A DNA stretch of 64,000 nt from Colwellia marinimaniae (GTDB lineage: Bacteria > Pseudomonadota > Gammaproteobacteria > Enterobacterales > Alteromonadaceae): positions 124,001 through 188,000 of the forward strand of contig NZ_BDQM01000004.1 in assembly GCF_002207865.1 (NCBI RefSeq), written 5' to 3'. The notes under the pieces were generated by a model. That model searched no databases. It saw nothing but the letters and a program-made list of their open reading frames with translations, and had not been told where the DNA came from. Both the position numbers and the translations under genes were made by a program. This document shows, in pieces, positions 9,568 through 18,296 of the stretch. The first letter of the stretch is position 1; each line of letters begins with the position of its first letter.

Positions 9568-10758
9568 CTACTCAACCTGGCAAACTAAACCTTTTAGATA
9601 ATAGCCTTCAGGGTAATTAGATGAAATAGGGTGATCTGCAGCTTGTTGTAATCGTTCGACAAAATAAACCTTTCTTTTGGCATCTAATGCGGCATCGGCA
9701 ACTACTTTTTGAAATAAACTTGCATCGAGTAAGCCTGAGCACGAAAATGTCAGCAATATGCCATTAGGGTTTAATAACTGCATAGCAATCATGTTGATGT
9801 CTTTATAACCACGACAAGCGCCCGTTAACTGTGCTTTTGATTCAACAAATTTAGGCGGGTCAAGGATAATCATATCAAAGCGACGTTTTTCTTCGCGGTA
9901 TTTTCGTAATAACTTAAAAACATCATCTTTAACAAAAGAAACGTTGGCGTCAGTCAAACCATTTAAGGCCAGGTTACGTTTACCCATATCAAGAGCCGCT
10001 TGCGATACATCGACATTAATGACTTCTTTGGCATTGTTCGCCGCGCAATGTAGTGCAAAACTACTGGTATAGGAAAAACAATTTAAAATAGTCTTTCCTT
10101 TGGCAAACTTACCCGCAGTAAGTCGAGAGTCTCGTTGGTCGAGATAAAAACCTGTTTTGTGGCCAGTAGCGATATCAACGTAAATTTTGATACCGTACTC
10201 TTCAATAATACATTCGGTTGACTCTTGTGGCTCAGTTAACCAACCGGTTACCGGCTCTAAGCCTTCTTTCTTACGGACATCAACATCAGAGCGCTCATAG
10301 ATATGACAATTAGGATAAAGCTCGGTTAAACAGCTAACTATGGTGTAGCGATGGAAATCTGCGCCAGCGCTAAGTAACTGACACACTATAAAATTATCAT
10401 ATTTATCAATAGTGACGCCAGGTAGGCCATCGGACTCACCAGCAATCAAGCGATAGCCAGTTAATTTTCCCTGAGCGATAAACCAATCACGCCTAAGTTG
10501 CGCCTTTTGTAATTTATTAAAGAAAAAATCACGATCAATTTCTTCATTCTCATCAAAGCTCCAGACTCTTATTCTAATTTGAGATTCAGGTGAATAAGCA
10601 CCTTTAGCTAACCAATTACCTTTACTATCGAATACATCAACAGTATCCCCAAGCATAGGTTTACCTTTGATTTTATTGATAGCTTTCGAAAAAATCCACG
10701 GGTGTTTACGTAATAAAGATTTTTCACGACCAACATTTAAAGAAATTCTTGCTGACAT
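9568..10758 (-). CDS. rlmI: 23S rRNA m5C1962 methyltransferase RlmI
   Basis: This is a SAM-dependent methyltransferase of 396 residues, the same length as E. coli RlmI (YccW), which makes 5-methylcytosine at position 1962 of 23S rRNA. The N-terminal PUA domain (about residues 2-80) begins with the family's [15 protein letters not shown] motif. The Rossmann methyltransferase domain contains [15 protein letters not shown] (near residue 299) and TFSCSG (near 337), which carries the nucleophilic cysteine. It is divergent from acylphosphatase; the E. coli orthologues (yccW, yccX) are also neighbours. Confidence 0.95.
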   Translation of the reverse strand: MSARISLNVGREKSLLRKHPWIFSKAINKIKGKPMLGDTVDVFDSKGNWLAKGAYSPESQIRIRVWSFDENEEIDRDFFFNKLQKAQLRRDWFIAQGKLTGYRLIAGESDGLPGVTIDKYDNFIVCQLLSAGADFHRYTIVSCLTELYPNCHIYERSDVDVRKKEGLEPVTGWLTEPQESTECIIEEYGIKIYVDIATGHKTGFYLDQRDSRLTAGKFAKGKTILNCFSYTSSFALHCAANNAKEVINVDVSQAALDMGKRNLALNGLTDANVSFVKDDVFKLLRKYREEKRRFDMIILDPPKFVESKAQLTGACRGYKDINMIAMQLLNPNGILLTFSCSGLLDASLFQKVVADAALDAKRKVYFVERLQQAADHPISSNYPEGYYLKGLVCQVE

Positions 10759-10906
10759 AGGTCTATACTTATTTTTAATGAATAAAATACCTAGTGTGAA
10801 ACGAGGTTTTATTCGGTGAAAGAGATATTTGTGCCGATTTTAGACAATGACGGTCCCAGGTGCAAACTTTACTGATAATAATAGTGATTTAATAAGAGAA
10901 ACAGGT

Positions 10907-11176
10907 ATGAATGTTAGTTATATTGCGCATATTTCCGGTAGGGTGCAAGGGGTTTATTTTCGAGCCTCATCTCAGCAACAAGCTATTGAATATAGCTTAA
11001 GTGGCTATGCGCGTAATTTAGCCGATGGTGATGTCGAAGTGCTACTTTGTGGTGAGCAGGTTAATATTGACAAAATGCTAGTATGGCTGGCCCATGGCCC
11101 AGATAAAGCAAAAGTGACCGAAATACAGCATAAAAAAGTGCCATGGCAAGAACATAACTTTTTTTCTATTGGATAA
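10907..11176 (+). CDS. acyP: Acylphosphatase
   Basis: This is an 89-residue acylphosphatase, which hydrolyses carboxyl-phosphate bonds of acylphosphates. GRVQGVYFR places the phosphate-binding Arg at residue 19, and YARN places the catalytic Asn at residue 37. The ATG at 10907 is chosen because it gives the usual family length and follows an AAGAGAAACAGG purine stretch; the frame continues upstream to an ATG at 10847 that would add 20 atypical residues. It is divergent from rlmI, as yccX is from yccW in E. coli. Confidence 0.93.
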   Translation: MNVSYIAHISGRVQGVYFRASSQQQAIEYSLSGYARNLADGDVEVLLCGEQVNIDKMLVWLAHGPDKAKVTEIQHKKVPWQEHNFFSIG

Positions 11177-11217
11177 GTCCGCTGTTAAGAATCATTATAT
11201 TGATAACGGTAAAAGTG

Positions 11218-11427
11218 TTATGGCTTAACAAAGCTAAAACGTTTTAGCATTTTACCGTCTCGCTCGATCGTTTCATCAAACATAGTTAAAGGGCGCAGCC
11301 ATATATCTTCTTTATTATCAGCAGGGTGGTAAACCACCATATATTCTTCGGTTTCACTATGTCGACCAATATGAAGTACTTGGTAGTAGTTGCCTTTAAA
11401 GTGCTGGTAGGTACCTGTTTTTAACAT
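11218..11427 (-). CDS. DUF1653 family protein
   Basis: This small cytoplasmic protein of 69 residues matches the DUF1653 pattern: G-x-Y-x-H-F-K-G-x-Y-Y-x-V near the N-terminus, then HSETEEYMVVYHP and WLRP-x-x-MF. The family's function is not established. It lies 36 bases downstream of a lipoprotein gene on the same strand (stop-to-start order 11464 then 11427), so the two may be cotranscribed. It converges on acyP. Confidence 0.85.
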   Translation of the reverse strand: MLKTGTYQHFKGNYYQVLHIGRHSETEEYMVVYHPADNKEDIWLRPLTMFDETIERDGKMLKRFSFVKP

Positions 11428-11463
11428 TATTTTATCTTATTGGTAATTATTGTAGAGGAGGTG

Positions 11464-11910
11464 TTAAAACGGGTCTTTTAATATTTTATCAATAAACCAC
11501 TTGCCGTCACGCTGGACAATCGCGAGGCGTTTAATGTCTTTAACTCGGTTTTCTTGGTAATAGCCATCAAAATATACGGTAATTCTAGCACTACCTTTAA
11601 ATTGTTCTCTCACTTTTACCCCTGAGCTATCGGGCGTAATTGTAACTTTATCGTATGACATATTAAACAAGTGACGGGCTACCGCTTGAGGTGAGCGATA
11701 ATGAAGAATAAGTCGGGCTAACTTAGGATTACAAACCGAAGCGGCTTTTTCAATATTTTTTTCATTATAAAGTGCATCAAAAAACGCAATGGCAACAATT
11801 TCTGGGTCATCAACCGTGGTGATTTTTTTTGAGTCATTGTTATCACAAGCAGTTAATAAAAAGATTGAGCTTAATAACAAAGCAGATATAAGGGTTTTTA
11901 GATAGCGCAT
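11464..11910 (-). CDS. Putative lipoprotein, NTF2-like
   Basis: This 148-residue protein has a lipoprotein signal: a positively charged start, a hydrophobic stretch and the lipobox LTAC with Cys at residue 22. The mature part looks like a small NTF2/DUF4878-type fold: an N-terminal helical 'VAIAFFDALYNEKNIEKA' segment, then beta strands ending in 'VQRDGKWFIDKI'. I infer the fold from pattern only, and the function is unknown. It is probably anchored in the outer or inner membrane. It may be cotranscribed with the DUF1653 gene downstream. Confidence 0.75.
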   Translation of the reverse strand: MRYLKTLISALLLSSIFLLTACDNNDSKKITTVDDPEIVAIAFFDALYNEKNIEKAASVCNPKLARLILHYRSPQAVARHLFNMSYDKVTITPDSSGVKVREQFKGSARITVYFDGYYQENRVKDIKRLAIVQRDGKWFIDKILKDPF

Positions 11911-12001
11911 TAAAGTAAGTCAAAGTAAAAGCATCATGCTTAATACTAACGTAATTACTTCGTTAAAGTGAAGTGAAATATCTAGGTGAACGGTTAAAAA
12001 G

Positions 12002-12023
12002 AAAAAGGCACCGAAGTGCCTTT
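12002..12023 (-). terminator. Intrinsic terminator of cysK
   Basis: On the minus strand an 8-bp stem AAAGGCAC/GTGCCTTT closes a UUCG tetraloop and is followed by a T-run. It lies 29 bases after the cysK stop. Confidence 0.88.
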
Positions 12024-12051
12024 AGTCAACATTAAGTTCATCTAGTCCTAT

Positions 12052-13032
12052 TTATTGAACAAGTTCTTTATCGCTAAAGCTGTCACTAAAAAGCGCACTT
12101 GATAAATAGCGTTCCGCAGAGCTTGGTAAAATAACGACAATATTTTTACCTTTATTTTCAGGACGTTCAGCTATACGTTTCGCAGCAACAACTGCGGCGC
12201 CTGATGAAATACCAGCAAGAATACCTTCTTCTTTCATTAAACGGTGTGTCATAGCAAAAGCATCCTCATTTGAAACGAGTTCAACGGCATCTACCATTTC
12301 AAGATCTAAGTTACCAGGAATAAAGCCGGCACCGATACCTTGAATTTTATGAGGGCCTGGTGTTAACTCTTCACCCGCAAGAGCTTGAGTGATTACCGGG
12401 GAGTCTACTGGCTCAACTGCAACCGTAATAATGGCTTTACCTTTGGTTAGTTTAATATAGCGACTGGTACCGGTAAGGGTACCACCAGTACCAACACCAG
12501 AAACAAAGATATCTATATTACCCTCGGTATCATTCCATATTTCTGGTCCAGTGGTTTCTTCATGAATCTTGGGGTTCGCTGGATTATCAAACTGACCTAA
12601 TAATACATATTTTTCTGGGTCAGAATCTTTTATCTCTTGGGCTTTAGCAATTGCGCCACCCATACCTTTAGCGCCGTCAGTAAGTTCAACTTTTGCACCT
12701 AACGCAATCAGTAATTTACGACGTTCTAAGCTCATGGTGCTAGGCATGGTTAGGGTAATGGCGTAGCCACGCGCTGCAGCAACAAACGCTAATGCGATAC
12801 CGGTATTGCCACTTGTTGGCTCAACAATTTCTTTTCCTGGGCCTAATAAGCCTTTTTCTTCAGCATCCCACACCATACTCGCGCCGATACGACACTTAAC
12901 GCTGAAGCTTGGATTTCTAGCTTCTATTTTAGCGTAAACATTTGCGCTATTTTCAGCATTAATTACTCGGTTTAGCTTCACCAGAGGAGTGTTACCTATG
13001 GTGGTGGTGTTGTCTTTGAAAATTTTAGACAT
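12052..13032 (-). CDS. cysK: Cysteine synthase A
   Basis: This is O-acetylserine sulfhydrylase A (326 residues), which makes L-cysteine from O-acetylserine and sulfide. The PLP-binding lysine is K46 in the motif NPSFSVKCR, and the substrate/cofactor loop [11 protein letters not shown] follows near residue 72. The glycine-rich phosphate-binding loop [10 protein letters not shown] is near 180. Length and sequence fit CysK rather than CysM. The gene appears monocistronic, with its own UUCG-loop terminator. Confidence 0.96.
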   Translation of the reverse strand: MSKIFKDNTTTIGNTPLVKLNRVINAENSANVYAKIEARNPSFSVKCRIGASMVWDAEEKGLLGPGKEIVEPTSGNTGIALAFVAAARGYAITLTMPSTMSLERRKLLIALGAKVELTDGAKGMGGAIAKAQEIKDSDPEKYVLLGQFDNPANPKIHEETTGPEIWNDTEGNIDIFVSGVGTGGTLTGTSRYIKLTKGKAIITVAVEPVDSPVITQALAGEELTPGPHKIQGIGAGFIPGNLDLEMVDAVELVSNEDAFAMTHRLMKEEGILAGISSGAAVVAAKRIAERPENKGKNIVVILPSSAERYLSSALFSDSFSDKELVQ

Positions 13033-13164
13033 ATTGGATCCTGTGAATTAGTTATATTAACTGACTAAGAGTAGCTTTTTGTTATAAAAAAAGAAGTGAT
13101 ATTTTGTTATAACTTATATTCCTATATAGCAAAAAAGTATAGGTAGCTTGTTTTTTGATATTAA

Positions 13165-13599
13165 TTAAGTGCTAGGCTCTGGCTTTGCTCTTTTTGCTTT
13201 TATTTGTAAGCCGCCTTGTTGGTCGTACATTAATAGCTCACCATTATGTAATTGAAAGCGTTTTACTTTAGCAAGTGCTTGTAATAATCGAGACTCTTGT
13301 GCCATTAACGCCGGTGCACACATTTTCCGAGTCGTGGCTATAGGCCCAATGTTTAGCGAGTTGTTCTGTATACTATAGCGTGATGATATATTATTACACG
13401 ATGCCGAGCCGCTTAAGCCGTTTGTTTGATCAAAGTTTAAGCGAGCAATATTTTGCATCATAACCGCTTTATCTTGGATTGACTGAACGAGCCAGCTGCC
13501 AGGTAATGTTTCTTGGCTAGGCACGGCAGGGGAGCTATTACAAGCAGCCAGTGTAGTTGAAATAGCCACTAATAAGGCCAGTCGTTTGATGTTTTTCAT
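13165..13599 (-). CDS. META domain lipoprotein
   Basis: This 144-residue protein has a lipoprotein signal peptide (lipobox LAAC, Cys at about residue 20) followed by one META (DUF306/HslJ-like) domain. Domain features are 'LPGSWLVQSI', 'FDQTNGLSGSASCNNISSRYSI' and 'TTRKMCAPALMAQESRLLQAL'. HslJ-type proteins are envelope proteins linked to heat or antibiotic tolerance in E. coli; the role here is not known. It is monocistronic. Confidence 0.85.
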   Translation of the reverse strand: MKNIKRLALLVAISTTLAACNSSPAVPSQETLPGSWLVQSIQDKAVMMQNIARLNFDQTNGLSGSASCNNISSRYSIQNNSLNIGPIATTRKMCAPALMAQESRLLQALAKVKRFQLHNGELLMYDQQGGLQIKAKRAKPEPST

Positions 13600-13911
13600 A
13601 GAAATTCCTTGCTTGCGTTATATGTACTTCAAGGCCAAAACGCGGTGAATTATAATAACGTCAGTGTGATTGTAATATATATAAAATTCAAATGTTTAGT
13701 TCATACATTATAAAAAACTAAATGAGCAACTTGCTTTTAAGGCGCAATTTTTATGCAGACTAACACTTTTATTCGGTATTTTTTAGCCGGCCAAATTACT
13801 TGTCGTAATCGAAAATACTTTTTTATCTATTAAATGAAGTTGTTGGTCAATAAAAGTTGTTGACGTATAATCATATTTTTATTATCCCAATTACCTATTA
13901 AGGAATTAATC
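13600..13911. other. Intergenic between divergent genes
   Basis: This 312-base AT-rich gap separates the divergent META lipoprotein and DUF599 genes and presumably holds both promoters. I see no small ORF, hairpin or recognisable operator. Confidence 0.55.
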
Positions 13912-14646
13912 TTGCCTTTTACCCTAATCGATATTTTAGCCTTATCTGTTTTTATTGCCGCTTGGTATGGTTATACCGTATTTGCACGAAGAAAGGCGAA
14001 AAATACCGATTGTATCGCAAGATCTTTACATCAACACCGAATTCATTGGATGTATGAACTTATTTCCCGTGAAATTAGAGTATCAGACGCGGCTTTACTC
14101 GCCAACTTGGAACGTAATATTGCTTTTTTTGCTTCTAGCACCTTGTTGATTCTTGCCGGTATTTTTACTTTATTTGCCAAAGTCGATACCTTGGGGGTAG
14201 TGATTTCATCATTACCCTTTGCCGCTGAGGTTAACCACTTAGCCATACAATTAAAACTCAGTTTATTAGCCTTTATATTTGTTATTTCTTTTTTTCAGTT
14301 TACTTGGTCTATGCGCCAATACGGTTTTTTGAATGTAATGATAGGGGCGACGCCCTATCAACAGTCGGGTAAAAATGAGAATTTACTGGCTTATGCAAAA
14401 CAAATGGCGATAGTACAAGATCAAGCCGCCCATTCTTATAACTATGGCTTGCGGTCGTATTACTTTGCCTTAGCCGCAATATGTTGGTTTTTTCACCCGT
14501 TTTTATTTGTCTTGGTGAGTTTATGGGTCGTTTACACCTTATATACCCGTGAATTTAAATCTAAAGCCGTTAAAGCCATTACTACCGCTCAACATTTATT
14601 GCATCAAGAGCGTCAATTAAAAAATGAGCAAACACCTGGTGCCTAA
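13912..14646 (+). CDS. DUF599 family membrane protein
   Basis: This is a 244-residue inner-membrane protein of the DUF599 family, with four predicted membrane segments (about residues 4-22, 68-88, 113-133 and 182-210). The conserved family features are WYGY near the N-terminus and FxWSMRQYGFLNVMIGA in the middle. The TTG at 13912 is the likely start: an AGGA at 13901-13904 precedes it and no in-frame ATG is nearby. The stop overlaps the next gene by 23 bases, so the two are translationally coupled. The family function is unknown. Confidence 0.85.
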   Translation: MPFTLIDILALSVFIAAWYGYTVFARRKAKNTDCIARSLHQHRIHWMYELISREIRVSDAALLANLERNIAFFASSTLLILAGIFTLFAKVDTLGVVISSLPFAAEVNHLAIQLKLSLLAFIFVISFFQFTWSMRQYGFLNVMIGATPYQQSGKNENLLAYAKQMAIVQDQAAHSYNYGLRSYYFALAAICWFFHPFLFVLVSLWVVYTLYTREFKSKAVKAITTAQHLLHQERQLKNEQTPGA

Positions 14647-15127
14647 ACAATATCAACAGTATTCCATTGAAGATTTTGATAAGTTTGACTGCTTAAAGTT
14701 ATCAAAACGTTTTTATCTGGTCTTGCTGTTTGTTTTACGTGGTTATCTCGTTTGGCTTATGTCGGTAACTAATATGCAAGATAGGGTGTCAACCATGCAG
14801 TGGGTTTATCCAGACACCAATGTATTCTTGCTAAGCTTGCTCTCCGGCGTCATTGGTTTATTTGTGGTCCTGATTATTAGTCTACGTCGCCCCAATGCGC
14901 CAAACTGGGTAAAAATGCTTTGGCCTCATTGCCGAGCATTGTTGATAGTGGCGCTAATTTTTGACTTCACCATTAACCTTATTAGTTTTTTTTACTGGCA
15001 ATTGACTTCAATGCCATGGCTAATTTGCCAAGCATTGATTGTCTTTGCTTTAATTACTCTATGCTTTACCAGTAAACGTATGCACATTAATTTAATTGAA
15101 TTTCCCCAAACACTACCAGATAAATAG
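14624..15127 (+). CDS. DUF2919-like membrane protein
   Basis: This 167-residue inner-membrane protein has four predicted membrane segments (about 31-49, 69-88, 106-127 and 133-149). The pattern 'YSIEDFDKFDCLKLS' followed by a membrane segment resembles the YfeZ/DUF2919 family. It starts inside the end of the DUF599 gene, so coupled translation is likely. dnaQ follows after 34 bases. Function unknown; family assignment moderate. Confidence 0.72.
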   Translation: MSKHLVPKQYQQYSIEDFDKFDCLKLSKRFYLVLLFVLRGYLVWLMSVTNMQDRVSTMQWVYPDTNVFLLSLLSGVIGLFVVLIISLRRPNAPNWVKMLWPHCRALLIVALIFDFTINLISFFYWQLTSMPWLICQALIVFALITLCFTSKRMHINLIEFPQTLPDK

Positions 15128-15161
15128 TCATCGTATTAAACTTTAAATATAAGGCCCGCAA

Positions 15162-15932
15162 GTGAATAATGTCCCCGATCAGCAAATTTCAGACAAAGAC
15201 CAGCGCTTAATCATTTTGGATACTGAAACTACTGGTATCAACCCTAGGGAAGGGCACAGAATTGTAGAAATTGGTTGTGTTGAAATGGTGAACCGCCAAT
15301 TAACAGGTCGAACCTATCATGCCTATGTAAAACCCCTTGATCATCGTGGCCAGGTATTTGAGATGGATAAAGAGGTTATTAATATTCATGGTTTAACCAA
15401 TGAATTCCTTAATGACAAACCTATATTTTCCCAAGTTATTCATGAGTTTATTGATTTTATCCGCGGTGCAGAGTTGGTTATACATAATGCAAAATTTGAT
15501 GTTGGCTTTATGGACCATGAATTTGCATTGTTTAATGCCAGAGCGCGGGGCCAAGATAAAGTACCGATGACGGCAGAGTTCTGTACCATTACCGATACCT
15601 TGAAACTATCAAAAGATGAATTAGGCTCCCCAAAAACCTTAGATTATTTAGCACGTTTTTATCGAGTAGATAAATTAATAGACCGTACTTATCACGGGGC
15701 ATTAATTGATGCGCAACTACTTGCTTTTGTCTATATTGAAATGACACGCAAGCAGTCTAGTTTAAACTTGTCGGTAGGTGACGGCAGTAATGCTGACGCG
15801 AATGCCATCAGGCGTTTATCAGCAACACGTAATAAATTAAAGGTTATAACGGCTTCGGCCGATGAATTAGAGGCACATGCAGATCGCATTGCTGTCATCG
15901 CGACAAAAGGAGGAGAGCCACTTTGGAAATAA
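15162..15932 (+). CDS. dnaQ: DNA polymerase III epsilon subunit (DnaQ)
   Basis: This is the 3'-5' proofreading exonuclease of the replicative polymerase (256 residues). The DEDDh catalytic set is present: D20 and E22 in DTETTG (Exo I), D113 in HNAKFD (Exo II), and H178 with D183 in YHGALIDAQ (Exo III). The C-terminal tail ends in ATKGGEPLWK, consistent with the region that binds the alpha subunit. Translation starts at GTG 15162. Its last codons overlap the start of the next gene by 10 bases, so the pair is coupled. Confidence 0.95.
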   Translation: MNNVPDQQISDKDQRLIILDTETTGINPREGHRIVEIGCVEMVNRQLTGRTYHAYVKPLDHRGQVFEMDKEVINIHGLTNEFLNDKPIFSQVIHEFIDFIRGAELVIHNAKFDVGFMDHEFALFNARARGQDKVPMTAEFCTITDTLKLSKDELGSPKTLDYLARFYRVDKLIDRTYHGALIDAQLLAFVYIEMTRKQSSLNLSVGDGSNADANAIRRLSATRNKLKVITASADELEAHADRIAVIATKGGEPLWK

Positions 15933-17284
15933 ATAAGCATTATTGTTTTAAGCCTAAAAAAAATAAAGTAGCAAGCTGGTCTGCTGTTTTTCTTTTTGTG
16001 GTTGCCTCCTTTAGTGCTGGGGCTTTCATGACGAGTGATATAGAAAAAAACAAAAAAGCAGGTAAGCTTAATAAAACGAAAGTTGAATATTATCAAAATG
16101 ATAATATAACCAACCAGGTACCCTATTTTGATAATCGTTTTCGTCTCGATGCAAACTTAGATGAAATAACGTTAATTTTTTATCGTAAAAGTGGCAGTAA
16201 ACCTATTATTCTTATTAGACCTGATGGCAGTAAAATAAGGGTTAATGACTTTGATCATAAAAAAGTACAATGGTTTGATGACCGGACTTTTGACATGATT
16301 AAGATAAAAAAACCTATGCCGGGGCCTTGGCAAGCCGTAGGCGATATCTTACCTCATAGTCAAATACTGGTTGTTTCAGATATTAAAATTGTCGTAGAGC
16401 CATTACCCGAAATTGCTTTTTCTGGGGAGACCCTTAAAGTAGAAGGGCGCTTATTTAATGGTGACGAGGCAATAGATAGCCCCCATTTTAAAAATGTTGT
16501 TAAATTAGATGTTAATTTTTACAGTACTAATAACTCTGCCTATGAAAATTTTGGTGCAGATGCCATTAAAGTGACGTCCTTTCGTGATGACGGTTATGGT
16601 TTAGATGAATATGCTAATGACAATATCTTTACTGGTGAGTTTATCCTAGATTTTGCTCCAGGAGAATGGCAACCAGTTTACTTGGTCAAATTACCCATGG
16701 TAACGCGAGAGCTAAGACAATCGACTATATTATTACAAAAAACACCGGTAGCAGTGAGTGTGGTTAAATCACAAGTCGCTGATAAACCCCACCAGATACT
16801 GCTTACGATAGACCCTAGTTATGTTGACCCTGATAGCCTTGTCTTTCAGGGGAAATTTACTTTTCCTGACCGTCAAGTTGAGCCTTTTTCCATTATGGAA
16901 AGTCATGGCGAGACGAGAAGTATAACTATGGCCAATACTGAACCTGGTCTTTATCGGATCAATGTCAGTGCTTTTGGTAACACAATTACTGGCCGAGAAT
17001 TTCGTTTAGTGTTGCCAGAGTTCACCTTTAATATTGAGGCAACTAACCAGCTGATGGTTAGAGTTGGTGATGAAGTCAACTCGGAGGGCGCTGAGGCTAT
17101 TACCGCAGATTTTCTGGCTAAAACAGCACAAGAAAAAGAGTTGGCTTTATTAAACCAGCAACAAGCGAAAGATGAGCAAGAAACTATATTACTTATTGTC
17201 GCTGGCAATGGGGTAATTATACTTATTGCGGTGGTACTATTTTTTTCTTTACGTAGAAAGAAAGTAAAAAACAAGCAAAACTAA
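15923..17284 (+). CDS. TIGR03503-like membrane-anchored protein
   Basis: This 453-residue protein is anchored at both ends: a hydrophobic segment at about 17-36 and another at about 423-443, followed by a basic tail (SLRRKKVKNK). The large region between is probably periplasmic and beta-rich, with Ig-like or choice-of-anchor-like features. It resembles TIGR03503, a family of unknown function in marine gammaproteobacteria; I assign this from memory of the family. The start is a TTG with a strong AAGGAGGAG SD at 15907-15915, inside the end of dnaQ. The coupling to dnaQ is notable, but gives no clear functional clue. Confidence 0.72.
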   Translation: MEINKHYCFKPKKNKVASWSAVFLFVVASFSAGAFMTSDIEKNKKAGKLNKTKVEYYQNDNITNQVPYFDNRFRLDANLDEITLIFYRKSGSKPIILIRPDGSKIRVNDFDHKKVQWFDDRTFDMIKIKKPMPGPWQAVGDILPHSQILVVSDIKIVVEPLPEIAFSGETLKVEGRLFNGDEAIDSPHFKNVVKLDVNFYSTNNSAYENFGADAIKVTSFRDDGYGLDEYANDNIFTGEFILDFAPGEWQPVYLVKLPMVTRELRQSTILLQKTPVAVSVVKSQVADKPHQILLTIDPSYVDPDSLVFQGKFTFPDRQVEPFSIMESHGETRSITMANTEPGLYRINVSAFGNTITGREFRLVLPEFTFNIEATNQLMVRVGDEVNSEGAEAITADFLAKTAQEKELALLNQQQAKDEQETILLIVAGNGVIILIAVVLFFSLRRKKVKNKQN

Positions 17285-17360
17285 GACGATTTTTAATTTA
17301 TCACTGGGTATAGTGATGGAATATGCTTTGATTTTCAGCAGATTGCTCGTCAAATGCACA

Positions 17361-17395
17361 TGCAGTCAATTTTATTAAAAAAGTGGTTGACTGCA
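17361..17395. promoter_or_regulatory. Palindrome overlapping a -35 box
   Basis: TGCAGTCAA at 17361-17369 and TTGACTGCA at 17387-17395 are exact 9-bp inverted repeats 17 bases apart. The right arm contains the -35 hexamer of the promoter below. It could be an operator for the tRNA array or the terminal hairpin of the upstream gene; there is no following T-run. Confidence 0.45.
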
Positions 17396-17415
17396 CCGCG
17401 CCATAACCGTATTAT
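17387..17415 (+). promoter_or_regulatory. Sigma70 promoter of the tRNA array
   Basis: TTGACT (17387-17392), a 17-base spacer and TATTAT (17410-17415) form a near-consensus sigma70 promoter. The bases just after the -10 box (CTCGCCGC) are GC-rich, as in growth-rate-controlled stable-RNA promoters. It lies about 90 bases before the first tRNA-like copy. Confidence 0.68.
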
Positions 17416-17418
17416 CTC

Positions 17419-17450
17419 GCCGCATTCAACGACATGTTGTTGAATGCGGC
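17419..17450 (+). repeat. 12-bp inverted repeat in tRNA leader
   Basis: GCCGCATTCAAC (17419-17430) and GTTGAATGCGGC (17439-17450) are exact inverted repeats around 8 bases. The hairpin would form at or near the 5' end of the transcript from the promoter above, where it could guide processing of the tRNA precursor. Confidence 0.5.
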
Positions 17451-17502
17451 CATAGCTTGCAATGATTGATTAAGGTCAGTTGAGTAAGCTATAGCTAAAG
17501 AT

Positions 17503-17599
17503 TGTAAAGTAGTAGCTCAGTCGGTTAACTTTTATTAGGTAATCGGCCTGTTACGACCAGTGATCTTTTATCGGGTTTGAGTACCGTTCACTTCCCCTA
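17503..17599 (+). pseudogene. Degenerate tRNA-Asp-like copy 0
   Basis: This is the most diverged tRNA-like copy of the array. Recognisable parts are AGTAGCTCAGTCGGTTA (acceptor end and D arm), CGGCCTGTTAC (anticodon-loop region, with GTC changed to GTT) and GGGTTTGAGTACCGTTCACTT (T arm and 3' acceptor). The D-arm region is expanded by TTTTATTAGGTA. It has no CCA and cannot fold as a normal tRNA. Confidence 0.6.
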
Positions 17600-17628
17600 G
17601 TGAAAAACTCAAGATAAACAAGATATGC

Positions 17629-17705
17629 GGAGTGGTAGTTCAGTTGGTTAGAATACCGGCCTGTCACGCCGGGGGTCGCGGGTTCGAGTCCCGTCCACTC
17701 CGCCA
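17629..17705 (+). tRNA. tRNA-Asp (GTC), copy 1
   Basis: This 77-base tRNA has acceptor stem GGAGTGG/CCACTCC, D stem GTTC/GAAT, anticodon arm CCGGC-CTGTCAC-GCCGG with anticodon GTC, T arm GCGGG-TTCGAGT-CCCGT, discriminator G and encoded CCA. All stems pair. It decodes GAC and GAU. Confidence 0.97.
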
Positions 17706-17770
17706 ATTTTGTTGAAATCATCATAGTTGCTGCGACATAAGAGTCGTTAAAATCTTAAAACGAAATACAG

Positions 17771-17860
17771 CGCAGTGGAAGTTCAGTCGGTTAGCTTTTT
17801 ATAAGATAGCGGCCTGTCACAGCGGATGTCTTTCGCGGGTTCGAGTACCGTTCACTTACC
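17771..17860 (+). pseudogene. Degenerate tRNA-Asp-like copy 1
   Basis: About 90 bases resembling tRNA-Asp but with an expanded D arm (CTTTTTATAAGATA in place of GAATAC), a mispaired anticodon stem around an intact CTGTCAC loop, a longer variable region (ATGTCTTTC), a near-normal T arm (GCGGGTTCGAGTACCGT), a 3' end TTCACTT and no CCA. It is identical to the copy 263 bases downstream. Confidence 0.65.
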
Positions 17861-17891
17861 CTAGTGATAAACTCGAGATAACAAGATATGC

Positions 17892-17968
17892 GGAGTGGTA
17901 GTTCAGTTGGTTAGAATACCGGCCTGTCACGCCGGGGGTCGCGGGTTCGAGTCCCGTCCACTCCGCCA
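17892..17968 (+). tRNA. tRNA-Asp (GTC), copy 2
   Basis: Identical in sequence to copy 1 and exactly 263 bases downstream. All stems, the GTC anticodon and the encoded CCA are intact. Confidence 0.97.
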
Positions 17969-18033
17969 ATTTTGTTGAAATCATCATAGTTGCTGCGACA
18001 TAAGAGTCGTTAAAATCTTAAAACGAAATACAG

Positions 18034-18123
18034 CGCAGTGGAAGTTCAGTCGGTTAGCTTTTTATAAGATAGCGGCCTGTCACAGCGGATGTCTTTCGCG
18101 GGTTCGAGTACCGTTCACTTACC
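18034..18123 (+). pseudogene. Degenerate tRNA-Asp-like copy 2
   Basis: Identical to the degenerate copy at 17771-17860, including the D-arm expansion, the intact CTGTCAC loop and the absent CCA. It belongs to the second exact 263-base repeat unit. Confidence 0.65.
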
Positions 18124-18154
18124 CTAGTGATAAACTCGAGATAACAAGATATGC

Positions 18155-18231
18155 GGAGTGGTAGTTCAGTTGGTTAGAATACCGGCCTGTCACGCCGGGG
18201 GTCGCGGGTTCGAGTCCCGTCCACTCCGCCA
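18155..18231 (+). tRNA. tRNA-Asp (GTC), copy 3
   Basis: The third identical tRNA-Asp, again 263 bases after the previous one, with all stems, the GTC anticodon and the CCA intact. The spacer after it has diverged from the spacers of copies 1 and 2. Confidence 0.97.
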
Positions 18232-18296
18232 ATTTTGTTGAAATCATCATAGTTACTGCGATCTAACAGTCATTAAAATCTTAAAATAAAATACAG

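Noticed and set aside
17629..18231. tRNA-Asp genes as a prophage or island attachment site
   Set aside because: No integrase, att duplication beyond the array itself, or foreign gene cargo is visible on either side; flanking genes are core-type.
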